This document shows positions 1 to 9,229 of a DNA stretch of 64,000 nucleotides, piece after piece; positions within the stretch are counted from its first letter, which is position 1; each line of letters begins with the position of its first letter. The notes beneath the pieces are model-generated. The model did not search any database. It was not told the DNA's origin and saw only the letters and a list, made by a program, of their open reading frames with translations. This DNA is from Sedimentitalea todarodis (GTDB taxonomy: Bacteria; Pseudomonadota; Alphaproteobacteria; Rhodobacterales; Rhodobacteraceae): positions 62,001 through 126,000 of the forward strand of contig NZ_JASMWN010000005.1 of NCBI RefSeq assembly GCF_032595355.1, written 5' to 3'. The position numbers were made by a program, and so were the translations under genes.

Positions 1-5
1 AGCAG

Positions 6-299
6 ATGTTACAGCGGCTTTCCAAGGACAATGAACTGGGGCGGGAGGGGCAGGCCGTGGTTTCGCTGGATCAGCAATCCGTCGGAAGACTCAGCCGCAT
101 GGACGCGTTGCAAAATCAGGCCATGGCCAAGGCCCAGCAACACAGGCGCGACCAGCAGAGACAGCGCCTGCTGGCCGCCCTGCGCCGGATCGACGAAGAG
201 GAGTTCGGCTATTGCATTGATTGCGGGACCGAAATCGCAGCTCAGAGGCTGGACCTCGATCCCACGGTGTTCAAGTGCATCTCCTGCGCAAACGGCTGA
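6..299 (+). CDS. TraR/DksA-type C4 zinc-finger protein (probably 5' truncated)
   Basis: Small DksA/TraR-like protein. Members of the family bind in the RNA polymerase secondary channel. The C-terminus carries the C4 zinc finger, CIDC then CISC about 21 residues later, preceded by an Arg/Gln-rich helical segment and the phrase LDQQSVGRLSRMDA typical of short alphaproteobacterial members. The visible frame gives 97 residues, slightly shorter than the roughly 105-110 usual for these proteins, and the ATG at position 6 has no visible ribosome site because the window begins here. The true start may lie outside. It converges on the last GTA gene. The family call is firm; any role in GTA regulation is only suggested by position. 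Confidence 0.82.
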   Translation: MLQRLSKDNELGREGQAVVSLDQQSVGRLSRMDALQNQAMAKAQQHRRDQQRQRLLAALRRIDEEEFGYCIDCGTEIAAQRLDLDPTVFKCISCANG

Positions 300-335
300 G
301 TTTGACCCAGGGTAGGTAGCGGTCCCAAAACTCAG
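296..335. other. Inverted repeat spanning both stop codons of convergent genes
   Basis: CTGAGTTT (296-303) is repeated as AAACTCAG (328-335) with 24 bases between. The arms contain the stop codons of the DksA-like gene and of GTA g15. There is no T tract on either side, so this is at best a weak transcript-end hairpin between converging units. Confidence 0.3.
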
Positions 336-3300
336 GCTGCGAGGTCAAGCGATGAAAAGAGGCCGAACCCATAGCGATCAGATACCTGGGCGACCTCGAA
401 CCGGAGGGGTTCAGTCACAGCATCAATGTCCTGCATTTCCTGTGAGTAGGTCCAGCCAGGCGATGCAACTGTGACTTCTCTCAGCAGACTGGCCCCGCTC
501 CAAATCCGGACGACATAGCTCTCATTCTCTTCACCCAGCGGCACCTCAGGCAAATCCCAGCTGTCCCCGTCAATGCGCGTGCGCCGCACCCATTCAAACT
601 GCAGATCGCCATTTGCCGATGTCCGCACACCGAGGTGGCAGGGCGCGTAGGGCCGCAGCCCGTTGCCATCAAATGCCTCGACGAGATGCATGTAGGACGG
701 GTCATCATAGCCACGGCGCGCGGGACCGATACGGTAGTGCCGCGCTATTCTCTTTTGCGCGCTGGCCAGATCAATCTGTCCCGGGGTTCCATCCATCAGG
801 ACAAACCAAGAACCGGCGGGCCAGGCTGCTGGCATGAGACCGTCACTGCCGCCCTGTCCCCGCAACCGGCGCGTCAACCGATAGGTATCCTCGGCCACCA
901 ATTCGGCGTTCTGAAATTGAAACAACTCCCAATTGCCGTTGGTACCATCCCCAATCGCTGCCAGATTGGCCCCGCTCAGAATGGCCGATTTCTCGCGCGC
1001 CTCCAGGGCACCACTCAACAGCCTGATCTGGAGCGGCGCCCCATCGTCCCAAATCCCCGAACGTGACCAGACAAGGGGCGTCTCAGTCTGCCCAACGACC
1101 GATCGGCTGGCGATTACCTGACTCAGGGCATAGCTGTCATCAGAGGACGAACTGTATAGGGCAACCGATCCCGGCCATGGCGTAGCCGTAACAGCAAGAT
1201 GTGGCGCATGTGCAACCTCGTCGCCACGCATCAGCGGTAAGTCCATGAACAGTGGCAGTACCGGAACCGGGGCAGCAAAAGATTTCACGCTCGGAACATC
1301 GTCGGCCATTTCCGGTGTTTCATAGATATCGCGTTCGATCCTCACAGAGTCGAGTAACTGGAGGTCAGACTGTTCGACTCTGTCTACCCGATAAAGCGCG
1401 TTCTCCTCGTCGCTACCCGATGCGAGTTGCACGACATCGCCCGCACCAACGTGCATCAGAGACGGTGGCAGCGCAAACCGCACCGATTCCCGTGACACCC
1501 GTGCCTCCGCCAACCACCGCTCTGCCACTTGCCGTCCTTCGGATCGTGTCATGGCAATCTGCAAGTCCGATGATGTGACCGCATGCGTCGCAGTGTCCGC
1601 CAATACGGCTTCTTCGGCGACGATGTCATGATCCGCGCCCGATTGGACAAAACGCAATCGCACCCGTCCGGTCATTTCTGCCTCGGCTTCCCGACGATGC
1701 TCGATCTGTCCATCCAGTTCGTTTGAGACCGCCAATCTGTCGGCGGCGAGCGTATGCGGACGGACCGTGCCGCGCATTACAAACCGCAGCACACCGTCGC
1801 GCTCAATCGCATCAAATCCATACCGAAGCATCAGAGGCTGAAGCGCGGTCCGCGCGGTTGCGACATCATCGACGGAATACCCGCGCACCATGCCAAACAG
1901 CCCGGAAGTATCGATATCGGTCACCCCCGAACGGCGGCAGATTTCCTCGACGACAGATGCAAGTGTGCGTGCCCCTGCCCGGCCATTCAACCAATGACCC
2001 CGTGCCTGAATCTTACCATCGCTCCACAGCGCGACGTTGTTCGGAAAGGTCGGGTAAGGCCGCGTATCCCAGGCCCAGACATAGGCATTCTCCAGATCAA
2101 TCATCGGGGCACCATAGGCTTCGGACACCGGGTTGTTTGCCGGCTGTGCCCAGTAATCCAACACGGTGCGCAGGTACTGTACCTGCATGAAATCATCACG
2201 AGACCCGTCTGAATATTTCGGCAATGCGGATTCAGATGATCGCTGATCAAGAAACTTGTTCGGCTGGTTGGTGCCCTTGTCGATTGCGGCGCATCCCAGT
2301 TCGGTAAACCAGATCGGTTTGGACTCGGGTGCCCAACTCGTCGGTTCATCCTGACGAACACCGCTGATACGTTCGTGGTGCGCATTCTGCCACCAGTTCC
2401 GAATGTCCTTATGGCGCCAGACCCATGGCTCACCATGGTCCGGATCTTCGATCGGCGTTCGGAACTGGGCGGCTTCGGCCTCCGGCGAATGATAATACCA
2501 TTCGTATCCTTCACCGCCTTCGATGTTGGCCGCCAGATAGTCCGGATTGTAGATGCTCTGCCATCCGGCATCCGCATGATCATCGCCGTCCCGCCAATCC
2601 GACAAAGGCATGTAGTTGTCGATCCCTATAAAGTCGATGTTGTCATCGGCCCACAACGGGTCGAGATGAAAGTATCGGTCACCGGTGCCATCTTGAGGCT
2701 GATAGCCGAAATACTCGCTCCAATCGGCCGCATAGCCGATCCGTGTGTTTGGCCCAAGCAATGCGCGGACTTCGGCGGCGAGCGCACGTAACTCTGCGAC
2801 CGCCGCGAACCCCGATGCCCCGCGGATCTGGGTCAACGCCCGCATTTCAGAACCGATACAGAACGCATGCACGCCGCCCGCCGCCGCACACAGCGCGGCA
2901 TAGTGCAGGACAAACCGGCGCAACCCCCATTCCTGCGGACCATCATACGCAACTGAATTACCATCTATCCTAAAGTCAGTCGCCCGCGCTGATCCAAAAA
3001 ATACTGCAACCTCCTGGTCCGCAAACGCCGTACCATCAGGCGACCCATTGCGCCCCGGCGCCACAGAAAGTGTAATGCGCCCACGCCAAGGCAACGCCGG
3101 CTGATCGGTCGCTGATGTCCACGGGTCTTCCAACCCGTTTCCTTCGGTCTGTTCCATCAAGATAAATGGATAGAACATGACCCGCCGACCGGAGGCATTC
3201 ATGTGCCGGATGGCTTCGATCACCGATCTATCCGCTGGCGTACCGCCATAGATCGGCCGACCATCGCGCAATTCAATCTCTTCTGCCATCGCACGGGTCT

Positions 3301-4261
3301 GCCCCGCAACACTCCAAGCCATGTTGCCCCCTTCGATGGCGGCACGCTCGATCTTGGGTTTCAACGCGCAATGTCCACACCGCAGATCGCTGCCAAACCA
3401 TGACGCAACCAACGAAACGGAACGGCAGGACGGAAGTTCTTCGGTCAGCGCCTCGAATGAGGTCATAAAGTCCGTCTGGCCCGACCGACTGTTGGAGTTT
3501 GCCGCCCAGTTGATGCCCGGACCCATGGTGTAGTGGACCGGCGTGGTGGCAAGCGCGTATTCTCCGGTGCCCGGTATCAATGCGGCACCCTTTACCAACT
3601 GTGCCAGGTCCGTATCATGGCTGGAGGAGTCCGATTGCTCGGCGCGCAACACCTCGAACGAAAATTGCGGGATACGATTTCCAAACTGTCCCAGGGGCAA
3701 TCGTTCCAACACCACATAGGCAGTCCCTCGATAGGCCGGAACAAGACCTGCGCCTTCAATCGCCTCGATCAATGGATCCGGCAACTGGTCTGCGGTGCCG
3801 GTGTAAACGCGCATGTTCAGATCTCGAGGCGCGACTTCCTCGCCATCCGCCCAGACGCGTCCAATGCTCGCGATTTCTCCCTCGCAAACAGCGATCGCGA
3901 GCGAAACACTATAGCTGAAGGTGGTCACTTCGGGCGTGCTGCGACTGCTACCCTTGCCACCGCCGCCTGTCGTGGCGCTCCGCTCAAGAAAATCGGACGC
4001 CCAGATCACCTGACCACCGACCCGTACCCGGCCAAAGACTTGCGCGATAGGGTTCCCATCACCCGACTGCGTCAATCGAAACCGATCCACGCGCCCGGTT
4101 TCGACAGACTCCGATCCCTGCCCCAAAAGTCGCTGATCAATGACCTGCCCCAGTGTCGCGCCAACCGCTCGCCCGATGGCAACCGAAGAAAGTCCGGCGA
4201 CCGTGCCACCGACCGTCCCACCAATGGCCGCGCCCACTGCCGAAAGAAGAATCGTCGCCAT
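332..4261 (-). CDS. GTA host-specificity / tail hub megatron protein (g15)
   Basis: The largest GTA protein, 1309 residues, matching the usual length of Rhodobacter GTA g15. In the R. capsulatus particle this protein forms the tip of the tail hub and reaches the host envelope. A glycine-rich hydrophobic N-terminus (about 1-45) is followed by tail-hub sequence. The central part (roughly 430-720) resembles the GTA TIM-barrel domain, with aromatic-rich phrases such as FIGIDNYMPLSDW and WFTELGCAAIDKG that recall glycoside hydrolases. The C-terminal part is beta-rich phage-tail sequence. Its start shares one base with the stop of g14. It is the last gene of the cluster. Confidence 0.93.
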   Translation of the reverse strand: MATILLSAVGAAIGGTVGGTVAGLSSVAIGRAVGATLGQVIDQRLLGQGSESVETGRVDRFRLTQSGDGNPIAQVFGRVRVGGQVIWASDFLERSATTGGGGKGSSRSTPEVTTFSYSVSLAIAVCEGEIASIGRVWADGEEVAPRDLNMRVYTGTADQLPDPLIEAIEGAGLVPAYRGTAYVVLERLPLGQFGNRIPQFSFEVLRAEQSDSSSHDTDLAQLVKGAALIPGTGEYALATTPVHYTMGPGINWAANSNSRSGQTDFMTSFEALTEELPSCRSVSLVASWFGSDLRCGHCALKPKIERAAIEGGNMAWSVAGQTRAMAEEIELRDGRPIYGGTPADRSVIEAIRHMNASGRRVMFYPFILMEQTEGNGLEDPWTSATDQPALPWRGRITLSVAPGRNGSPDGTAFADQEVAVFFGSARATDFRIDGNSVAYDGPQEWGLRRFVLHYAALCAAAGGVHAFCIGSEMRALTQIRGASGFAAVAELRALAAEVRALLGPNTRIGYAADWSEYFGYQPQDGTGDRYFHLDPLWADDNIDFIGIDNYMPLSDWRDGDDHADAGWQSIYNPDYLAANIEGGEGYEWYYHSPEAEAAQFRTPIEDPDHGEPWVWRHKDIRNWWQNAHHERISGVRQDEPTSWAPESKPIWFTELGCAAIDKGTNQPNKFLDQRSSESALPKYSDGSRDDFMQVQYLRTVLDYWAQPANNPVSEAYGAPMIDLENAYVWAWDTRPYPTFPNNVALWSDGKIQARGHWLNGRAGARTLASVVEEICRRSGVTDIDTSGLFGMVRGYSVDDVATARTALQPLMLRYGFDAIERDGVLRFVMRGTVRPHTLAADRLAVSNELDGQIEHRREAEAEMTGRVRLRFVQSGADHDIVAEEAVLADTATHAVTSSDLQIAMTRSEGRQVAERWLAEARVSRESVRFALPPSLMHVGAGDVVQLASGSDEENALYRVDRVEQSDLQLLDSVRIERDIYETPEMADDVPSVKSFAAPVPVLPLFMDLPLMRGDEVAHAPHLAVTATPWPGSVALYSSSSDDSYALSQVIASRSVVGQTETPLVWSRSGIWDDGAPLQIRLLSGALEAREKSAILSGANLAAIGDGTNGNWELFQFQNAELVAEDTYRLTRRLRGQGGSDGLMPAAWPAGSWFVLMDGTPGQIDLASAQKRIARHYRIGPARRGYDDPSYMHLVEAFDGNGLRPYAPCHLGVRTSANGDLQFEWVRRTRIDGDSWDLPEVPLGEENESYVVRIWSGASLLREVTVASPGWTYSQEMQDIDAVTEPLRFEVAQVSDRYGFGLFSSLDLAA

Positions 4262-4713
4262 CAGAAAACCTCCAGAGGAAATTTGAAACGCGCAACAATG
4301 CGCTGTTGCCAGGGTTGGCTCAGCGGGCTCTCGACCACACCGTATTTCTCATAGGCATGAATGAACGCCGGCGACGCCCCGACCACCGAAACGATGCCCA
4401 GGTGCTTTGCGACCGCGCCTGTGCGCATGCGAAACAGAATGACATCCCCTGCCGACAATCCGTCGGTCACATGCGGCTGTTCGCTGAGATGGCTGGACGC
4501 CGCCTGCCAAAGCCGCTCCTGCCCCTGTGGTTCTGACCAGTCCATCGAATAGGCGGGCGCAACTTCGGGTTCGCTCCCCATGACATCGCGCCACACACCG
4601 CGCACAAGGCCAAGACAATCAGTGCCCGCACCACGGCAGGCGGCCTGATGTCGATAGGGCGTGCCGAGCCAGCTGCGTGCGATCTCTACTATGGTTTCTT
4701 GTCCGGACGTCAA
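4261..4713 (-). CDS. GTA NlpC/P60 peptidase (g14)
   Basis: A 150-residue cysteine peptidase of the NlpC/P60 family, the tail-associated cell-wall peptidase of the GTA. The catalytic cysteine lies in GTDCLGLVRG near residue 33 and the catalytic histidine in AKHLGIVS near residue 102. The protein is thought to open peptidoglycan while the particle injects DNA. The first four bases overlap the end of g13 (ATGA), and the stop overlaps the start of g15, so translation is probably coupled across the three tail-tip genes. Length and position match GTA g14 exactly. Confidence 0.93.
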   Translation of the reverse strand: MTSGQETIVEIARSWLGTPYRHQAACRGAGTDCLGLVRGVWRDVMGSEPEVAPAYSMDWSEPQGQERLWQAASSHLSEQPHVTDGLSAGDVILFRMRTGAVAKHLGIVSVVGASPAFIHAYEKYGVVESPLSQPWQQRIVARFKFPLEVF

Positions 4714-5597
4714 CGGCGGCTACCTCCCGAGTTTCTACGGCTTTGCTTGGGGACCGCCATCACCCAGTCCTCGGCCGGCAGATCGGGAAAACCCTGAAAA
4801 TTGAGAATGTTGTTGAACTTCAGGCGACAGGTTTCCATCCGCTTGTCACACCCCGCATCAAGACGGACCATATCGCCACGGTCAATCCTCGCGCGGATCG
4901 GTTCCCAAAGCTCGACTTGGCGCTCGTTGCCGACCAAACAATCCTGCTTGATCATGCCCCACAATCCCTGCGCCGGCCCGGTCAGAACGCTCAATCGCCC
5001 ACGCAGGAACCAGCCGGGTTCGAACTCGGTCATGTCGGTCCAGGTAAAACACCGCCCTTCGGCGAGTTCCTCGACCGCGCGCTCGTCCCGGTACCCGGGC
5101 GTATCCAGCGTGAAGCGGCACGAGCCATCTCCCAGAACGGCGGTACATGGCTTTTGATAGATCCGTCCCAAAGGGCGGTTCAAATTCTCGGTCAGCCCGC
5201 GCAGCTCCGCATGAAATGCGCCGCCGACTCTTCGCAATTCTCCGATCGAGCCGCGAAATTGCAACCAGCGGACGCTGACATCGGCCCAGTTCACCAACCA
5301 TGCACGAACATCAGCCCCGTCATAGCGGCCAGAGTCTATGTCCTCCGGCCGCACCGACGCATCACTCAACGCACCAAGCGCTTCGGTGTTGTCGACAGAC
5401 AGGCCGGTACTTTGCTGCAAAGCGAGAGCGGACAGGCCGCTATCGGCCTTGAACGTCACACCCTCGAAGGCAAGCGGAACGTCGTGGTCCGTAAATCCAA
5501 GCACGCCTCCGTCCTTCCGGGTAATCGCCCAACACCGACATAGCGTCGTCAATCCGCTGGCTATGTGCGCTTTAAAACCATCTTCCATGCCAGCCAT
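4710..5597 (-). CDS. GTA tail hub protein, DUF2163 (g13)
   Basis: A 295-residue protein of the DUF2163 / GTA g13 family, a structural baseplate hub component. The N-terminal half contains the family phrases LTTLCRCWAI and FTDHDVPLAFEG. The C-terminal half has several cysteines (CTAVLGDGSCRF, CDKRMETCRLKF), a pattern typical of this family and of phage hub proteins that can hold metal or an iron-sulfur group. The start overlaps the stop of g12 by one base. The call rests on family phrases plus fixed position between g12 and g14. Confidence 0.91.
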   Translation of the reverse strand: MAGMEDGFKAHIASGLTTLCRCWAITRKDGGVLGFTDHDVPLAFEGVTFKADSGLSALALQQSTGLSVDNTEALGALSDASVRPEDIDSGRYDGADVRAWLVNWADVSVRWLQFRGSIGELRRVGGAFHAELRGLTENLNRPLGRIYQKPCTAVLGDGSCRFTLDTPGYRDERAVEELAEGRCFTWTDMTEFEPGWFLRGRLSVLTGPAQGLWGMIKQDCLVGNERQVELWEPIRARIDRGDMVRLDAGCDKRMETCRLKFNNILNFQGFPDLPAEDWVMAVPKQSRRNSGGSRR

Positions 5598-6229
5598 CAG
5601 ACACGCACCTCGACAACCGGGACGTTGGGGACGTCCCCGGCCTGAAAACTGGCTACGCTGGTCTGGATACGGTCCGTGTCGAACCGCACCGGTACGTCGA
5701 ACTCAAACCCGGCAGTGACCCGCATGGATTTGACCGGCGGCTTGTCGAATTGGACAAGGCCAGTGGTCATATCCACCTGATAATCCACCGACTCGCGCAT
5801 TTCGTCCTGCTCAATCCCGATGCGAACAGAACCGGCGACCGGCTTGCTGATCGGGCGCGCATACGAAAACTCGCCAGAGCGATAGGTCTTGATCAACTGA
5901 AACGCTGTTTGACCACCGTCTGCGGTTGCGATGACCTGATCATCAAACTTCGTCTCGACCGAGGCTCGACCAGATTTGAAATCCGACCAGTCCTTCCAGC
6001 GAAACCCATACATCTGGCCGTGACGCGCCTCGAAAAACGCGATCAGCGTTTCCACATCGTCCAAAGACCGCATGCCCAGACCTGCGTCGTATCTGCGCCT
6101 GGAATGCGCCCAGGGCGTATTGCGTTCCTCAAAACCGTTGGCCAGCGTCACGACATCCGTGCGGCGCTCCGGTCCCCCTACCGAGCCAAAGCTCAGCGAG
6201 GCCGGGAATCTCACCTCATGAAAATTCAT
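5597..6229 (-). CDS. GTA distal tail protein, DUF2460 (g12)
   Basis: A 210-residue DUF2460 protein, the distal tail protein that links the tail tube to the hub in the R. capsulatus GTA. The N-terminus (FHEVRFPASLSFGSVGGPER) and the phrases WAHSRRRYDAGLG and FEARHGQMYGFRWKDW are characteristic. Twenty-four bases separate it from the upstream tape measure gene, and it is followed directly by g13. Nothing in the frame suggests damage. Confidence 0.92.
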   Translation of the reverse strand: MNFHEVRFPASLSFGSVGGPERRTDVVTLANGFEERNTPWAHSRRRYDAGLGMRSLDDVETLIAFFEARHGQMYGFRWKDWSDFKSGRASVETKFDDQVIATADGGQTAFQLIKTYRSGEFSYARPISKPVAGSVRIGIEQDEMRESVDYQVDMTTGLVQFDKPPVKSMRVTAGFEFDVPVRFDTDRIQTSVASFQAGDVPNVPVVEVRV

Positions 6230-6253
6230 TGCGTTTTCCCCCTTTCGTCCGAT

Positions 6254-6913
6254 TTAGCGATTGCGATTGCCACGGCTCAATGCCCGGCTCATCTGGGCCG
6301 CGATCTGGCCCTGGCTCCGATTGAAACCCTGCACATCCGGCGTCGAGATGTTCATCACCACACTGACGCCACGACCGCCCGCGCTGCGGACACCCAGCTT
6401 GCCATCCGCTCCGCGCGCCAACGGCATGATCGCCTCTGGTCCCGCCTCGCCCATCAACCCGGTGCCGCCGCGCATGGGAAAGGTCACAGGTCCCGATACC
6501 ACTCCGCCATTTGCAAACGGCATGACACGGCCTTGCGAAAAGCTCCCGCCGTCGGCAAAGGGCAGCAGGCCCTCGACTATGCCGTTCACCCCATCTGCCA
6601 GCAATCCGCCGAAATGGTTCGCAACCGGTTTGATTGCAGCCGAATAGGTTGTCTGGATCATTGACTTTGCGACAGTCTCCATTGCGTCCGACACCTTCAT
6701 GCCGTCAAACACCAGACCGTCAAAGGCGCGCCGCAGCCCCTTGGACAGCCCGCGTTCAAGCGTCGATACGTCCTTGCCCGTCGCGGACAACGCATCCCGA
6801 ACGCGGCGCAACTCGCTGTCAAACCCGGCCGCCATGCTGGCAGCAGCCCCCAGACTGTCCTCCAGCGCTTCGGCCTGATCATCAAGGTCGACTATTCCAT
6901 CGCGATCATTCAT
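6254..6913 (-). CDS. GTA tape measure protein (g11)
   Basis: A 219-residue tape measure protein that sets tail length. The N-terminal third is predicted helical (DLDDQAEALEDSLGAAASM). Hydrophobic and glycine-rich stretches follow in the C-terminal half (FADGGSFSQGRVMPFANGG, MPLARGADGKLGV), a pattern typical of the ends of tape measure proteins. The open frame extends upstream, but the ATG at 6913 is chosen because GAGGAGA precedes it and MNDRDG is a normal N-terminus. It overlaps the end of g10.1 by eight bases. Such a short tape measure fits the short tail of GTA particles. Confidence 0.88.
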   Translation of the reverse strand: MNDRDGIVDLDDQAEALEDSLGAAASMAAGFDSELRRVRDALSATGKDVSTLERGLSKGLRRAFDGLVFDGMKVSDAMETVAKSMIQTTYSAAIKPVANHFGGLLADGVNGIVEGLLPFADGGSFSQGRVMPFANGGVVSGPVTFPMRGGTGLMGEAGPEAIMPLARGADGKLGVRSAGGRGVSVVMNISTPDVQGFNRSQGQIAAQMSRALSRGNRNR

Positions 6914-7109
6914 CGCATTCTCCTCGTTGCCTGTCCGGATACGCGTCCAACAACGCGTCCAGCCCGGTCCGGGACAAGGCGGCACTTGCCGCCCCCTGAC
7001 CCAGCATCAATCGCAATTCCGCCGGGGTCAGGCGCCAGAATTCCTCTGGACGCAACCGCAACCCCTGTACACCGGCCCGCATCAGGGCAGGCCAGTCAAA
7101 CCCGCTCAT
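6906..7109 (-). CDS. GTA tail assembly protein g10.1
   Basis: A 67-residue protein of the rcc01693-like family that sits between g10 and the tape measure gene in all complete Rhodobacterales GTA clusters. The phrase LRLRPEEFWRLTPAELRLMLG is the family signature. By position it is the analogue of the second tail assembly chaperone of long-tailed phages. Start and stop overlap both neighbours (ATGA with g10, eight bases with g11), pointing to coupled translation. Confidence 0.88.
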   Translation of the reverse strand: MSGFDWPALMRAGVQGLRLRPEEFWRLTPAELRLMLGQGAASAALSRTGLDALLDAYPDRQRGECDE

Positions 7110-7426
7110 GTTTCGCCCGGCACCATGAAGGCCCGCGCCAACAGTTCGGCAGCCACCCGCGCCGCTTGCATCGGGCCACCCTCGATCTCGGCCTGTCCAA
7201 GCTCTTTGACGCTCAGTTCGACGCCGCCGCCGCGCAGACCCGCTGCCAGCAATGCCATCACATCACGCATCGAAAACGATGAACTCTCGAACCGCTCGAC
7301 CAGCGCCACCAACGATTGTGTCTCCATCACCTGTTCAAGTTCTGCCAATGCCCCAAGCGTCAGCTTGAGAACCCGCCGCTGCCCATCGATGACCAATGCC
7401 ACCTCTCCCGTCCACGGATTGGCCAT
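7106..7426 (-). CDS. GTA tail assembly chaperone-like protein (g10)
   Basis: A 106-residue GTA family protein that begins MANPWTGEVALVIDGQ and contains LKLTLGALAELEQ, the hallmark of the GTA g10 / tail tube chaperone family. It probably helps wrap the tape measure and polymerise the tail tube. It follows the tail tube gene by four bases and overlaps g10.1 by four. Confidence 0.9.
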   Translation of the reverse strand: MANPWTGEVALVIDGQRRVLKLTLGALAELEQVMETQSLVALVERFESSSFSMRDVMALLAAGLRGGGVELSVKELGQAEIEGGPMQAARVAAELLARAFMVPGET

Positions 7427-7430
7427 CAGA

Positions 7431-7844
7431 TCACAGCGCCGTAAAGTTCAGGGCGCCAGCACTGGCCATCGACATCTCATATGTCGCCTCGCCATTGTGG
7501 CTGCCCGCATAGTCGATCGACGTCACCTGAAATGCGCCTTCGACGATTCCGAAATCGGGAATGATCACCTGGAAATCCGGCGTCTCACCATCAAAGAACA
7601 ATTGCCGTGCGCGTTCGTCGGTGCCTGCGTCCTTGAACACACCGGACCCCGAGATCGCCGCTGATTTGACGCCTGCACCAGACAACAACTCGCGCCATCC
7701 CCCCTGACTTTCAAGGCTCGTGACATCAACGCTCTCGGCATTAAAGCTGACGCGCGTCGCGCGCAGCCCAGCGATGGTTTCAAACAGGCCATCGCCTGTC
7801 ATGTCGACTTTGACCAACAGGTCTTTTCCGTTCTGCGCACCCAT
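7431..7844 (-). CDS. GTA major tail (tube) protein, TP901-1 family (g9)
   Basis: The 137-residue major tail tube protein. It starts MGAQNGKDLLVKVDMTG and contains the TP901-1-type phrase TRVSFNAESVDVTSLES. The frame is open for 38 more codons upstream, but ATG 7844 is chosen because GGAGA lies just before it, the length agrees with the family (about 135-140), and the extension would run back into g8. Several copies would form the tube through which DNA passes. Confidence 0.92.
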   Translation of the reverse strand: MGAQNGKDLLVKVDMTGDGLFETIAGLRATRVSFNAESVDVTSLESQGGWRELLSGAGVKSAAISGSGVFKDAGTDERARQLFFDGETPDFQVIIPDFGIVEGAFQVTSIDYAGSHNGEATYEMSMASAGALNFTAL

Positions 7845-7869
7845 ATCGTGTCTCCAAAAAAATTTGTAT

Positions 7870-8283
7870 TCAGTTGTCTTCGAGGCGCGCGCGAAACCGC
7901 AGGTCGATCTGCCTGACACGCCCCGCTCTTCCGGTTCTTCGCGCCTGAGCACGCTCAAACCAGAAACCGACCACGCGGCCCCGACTCAGGCTCGGGGTTG
8001 CCCCCGACAGCGCATCGCTCACCGCACCGGCAACCGCCTTGGCCTCGCCAAAGCCTGAGGCGTCGGTCACCACCGACACGGTGAACCGGTGTTCGGCACC
8101 GGCACCCTCGGTATCCGAGCGGTCGCGTACCGTTTCGGTACCGATCGCCACATAGACGTCCGGCAGATCGCCTGCCGGCAACGCATCAAAGATGGCGTTT
8201 CCCACCAGCGCGTTCACACCCGGATCGGCCAGCAAGTGCTGATACACAGCCGCCTGCAGCGCGCCCGCCATTGCATAGCTCAT
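7870..8283 (-). CDS. GTA tail terminator, DUF3168 (g8)
   Basis: A 137-residue DUF3168 protein that caps the proximal end of the tail tube. Family phrases are LQAAVYQHLLADPGVNALVG near the N-terminus and DVYVAIGTETVRDRSD after it. It overlaps g7 by four bases and is followed 25 bases later by the tail tube gene. Confidence 0.92.
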   Translation of the reverse strand: MSYAMAGALQAAVYQHLLADPGVNALVGNAIFDALPAGDLPDVYVAIGTETVRDRSDTEGAGAEHRFTVSVVTDASGFGEAKAVAGAVSDALSGATPSLSRGRVVGFWFERAQARRTGRAGRVRQIDLRFRARLEDN

Positions 8284-8618
8284 GCCACGATCTCCTCATC
8301 GGCAAAGCAAGTCAGGTACCGCGCTTGCGGGTCCTGTTCCGCAACCGCCTGGATCACGTACAGGCGCGTGCCCTCGCGAAACCTCTGACCGGGCATCGGC
8401 CTTGCTGCTGTTCCATGTGGCGCACCACGCACCACAATCCTGTAACTGACAGACGACACCGTCACCCCTGCCTCGGCCCGCTCGCGCCCCGTGCGGCTAC
8501 GGACTTCAGCCCAGAGTTCGCCCAGGCTTTCCCAGCTCTGCGTATATCCACCGGCCCCGTCCGGAACCCTCCGAGGGGTCTCGAGAACCAGCTTCCGGTT
8601 CAGATACGGCATGGTCAT
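8280..8618 (-). CDS. GTA head-tail stopper/adaptor (g7)
   Basis: A 112-residue phage head-tail joining protein. PYLNRKLVLETPRRVPDGAG and YTQSWESLGELWAEVRSRTG are typical of the SPP1 gp16/HK97 gp7-like family. It would close the connector beneath the portal. It overlaps both g6 and g8 by four bases. Confidence 0.91.
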   Translation of the reverse strand: MTMPYLNRKLVLETPRRVPDGAGGYTQSWESLGELWAEVRSRTGRERAEAGVTVSSVSYRIVVRGAPHGTAARPMPGQRFREGTRLYVIQAVAEQDPQARYLTCFADEEIVA

Positions 8619-9214
8619 AGCCCCGCCCCGACACCGATCCGTATCGCCCGATACCGCTGGATCAGGCTGGTAACACCAAAGGGCATACAGCCATCGCTCA
8701 GCGCGGTTTCGTTGCGATATTCATAGTAGTGCGCCGCAAGCAACAACACGGCCTGACCAAGATCGGCGGGCAGCCCACCCCAGGTCTCGGCATACCCTGC
8801 CGTGAAACCGATCCGGACCACGCTGCCGGTCTTGATCATCGGCAACAGGCTGCCTGACGGGCGCAGTCGCGGGCGCTGACTGTCAGCCTCAAGCCGAAAA
8901 TCGCTCGCCGCCAGTTCTGACTCGGTGTCGATCGCATCGATCAACGTCACCTGCGTGATCTCCGTGACCGGAGCAACCGGCAATACCTGCCCCGCTCGAT
9001 CTCGCCACCCTGTCAGCGTCCATGTAAAGTCGCGCGTAATCAGCACCTTGCCAGTGCGCGCCTCGATGGCCGCAATCGCTGCCCGCAGGAACCCCCTTAG
9101 AACACCCTCCTGCAGGCTTTCCTCGCCGAACCCGGTCCCCAGCCGCAAGTGCGCCTTGAATTCTGCCACCGGCAGCGCCACGTCAGGCACGGTGGTCTCT
9201 TCGATCAACATCAT
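8615..9214 (-). CDS. GTA head-tail connector/adaptor protein (g6)
   Basis: A connector protein of about 199 residues of the phage gp6-like/DUF-type adaptor family, with VAEFKAHLRLG near the N-terminus and the helical phrase LLAAHYYEYRNETALS near the C-terminus. Three ATG codons in a row (9217, 9214, 9211) follow GGAG at 9225-9222; the middle one gives seven bases of spacing and is used here. The longest frame starts at 9229 but lacks a ribosome site. A gap of about 165 bases separates it from the capsid gene. Confidence 0.9.
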   Translation of the reverse strand: MMLIEETTVPDVALPVAEFKAHLRLGTGFGEESLQEGVLRGFLRAAIAAIEARTGKVLITRDFTWTLTGWRDRAGQVLPVAPVTEITQVTLIDAIDTESELAASDFRLEADSQRPRLRPSGSLLPMIKTGSVVRIGFTAGYAETWGGLPADLGQAVLLLAAHYYEYRNETALSDGCMPFGVTSLIQRYRAIRIGVGAGL

Positions 9215-9229
9215 CATTTCACTCCGCAA

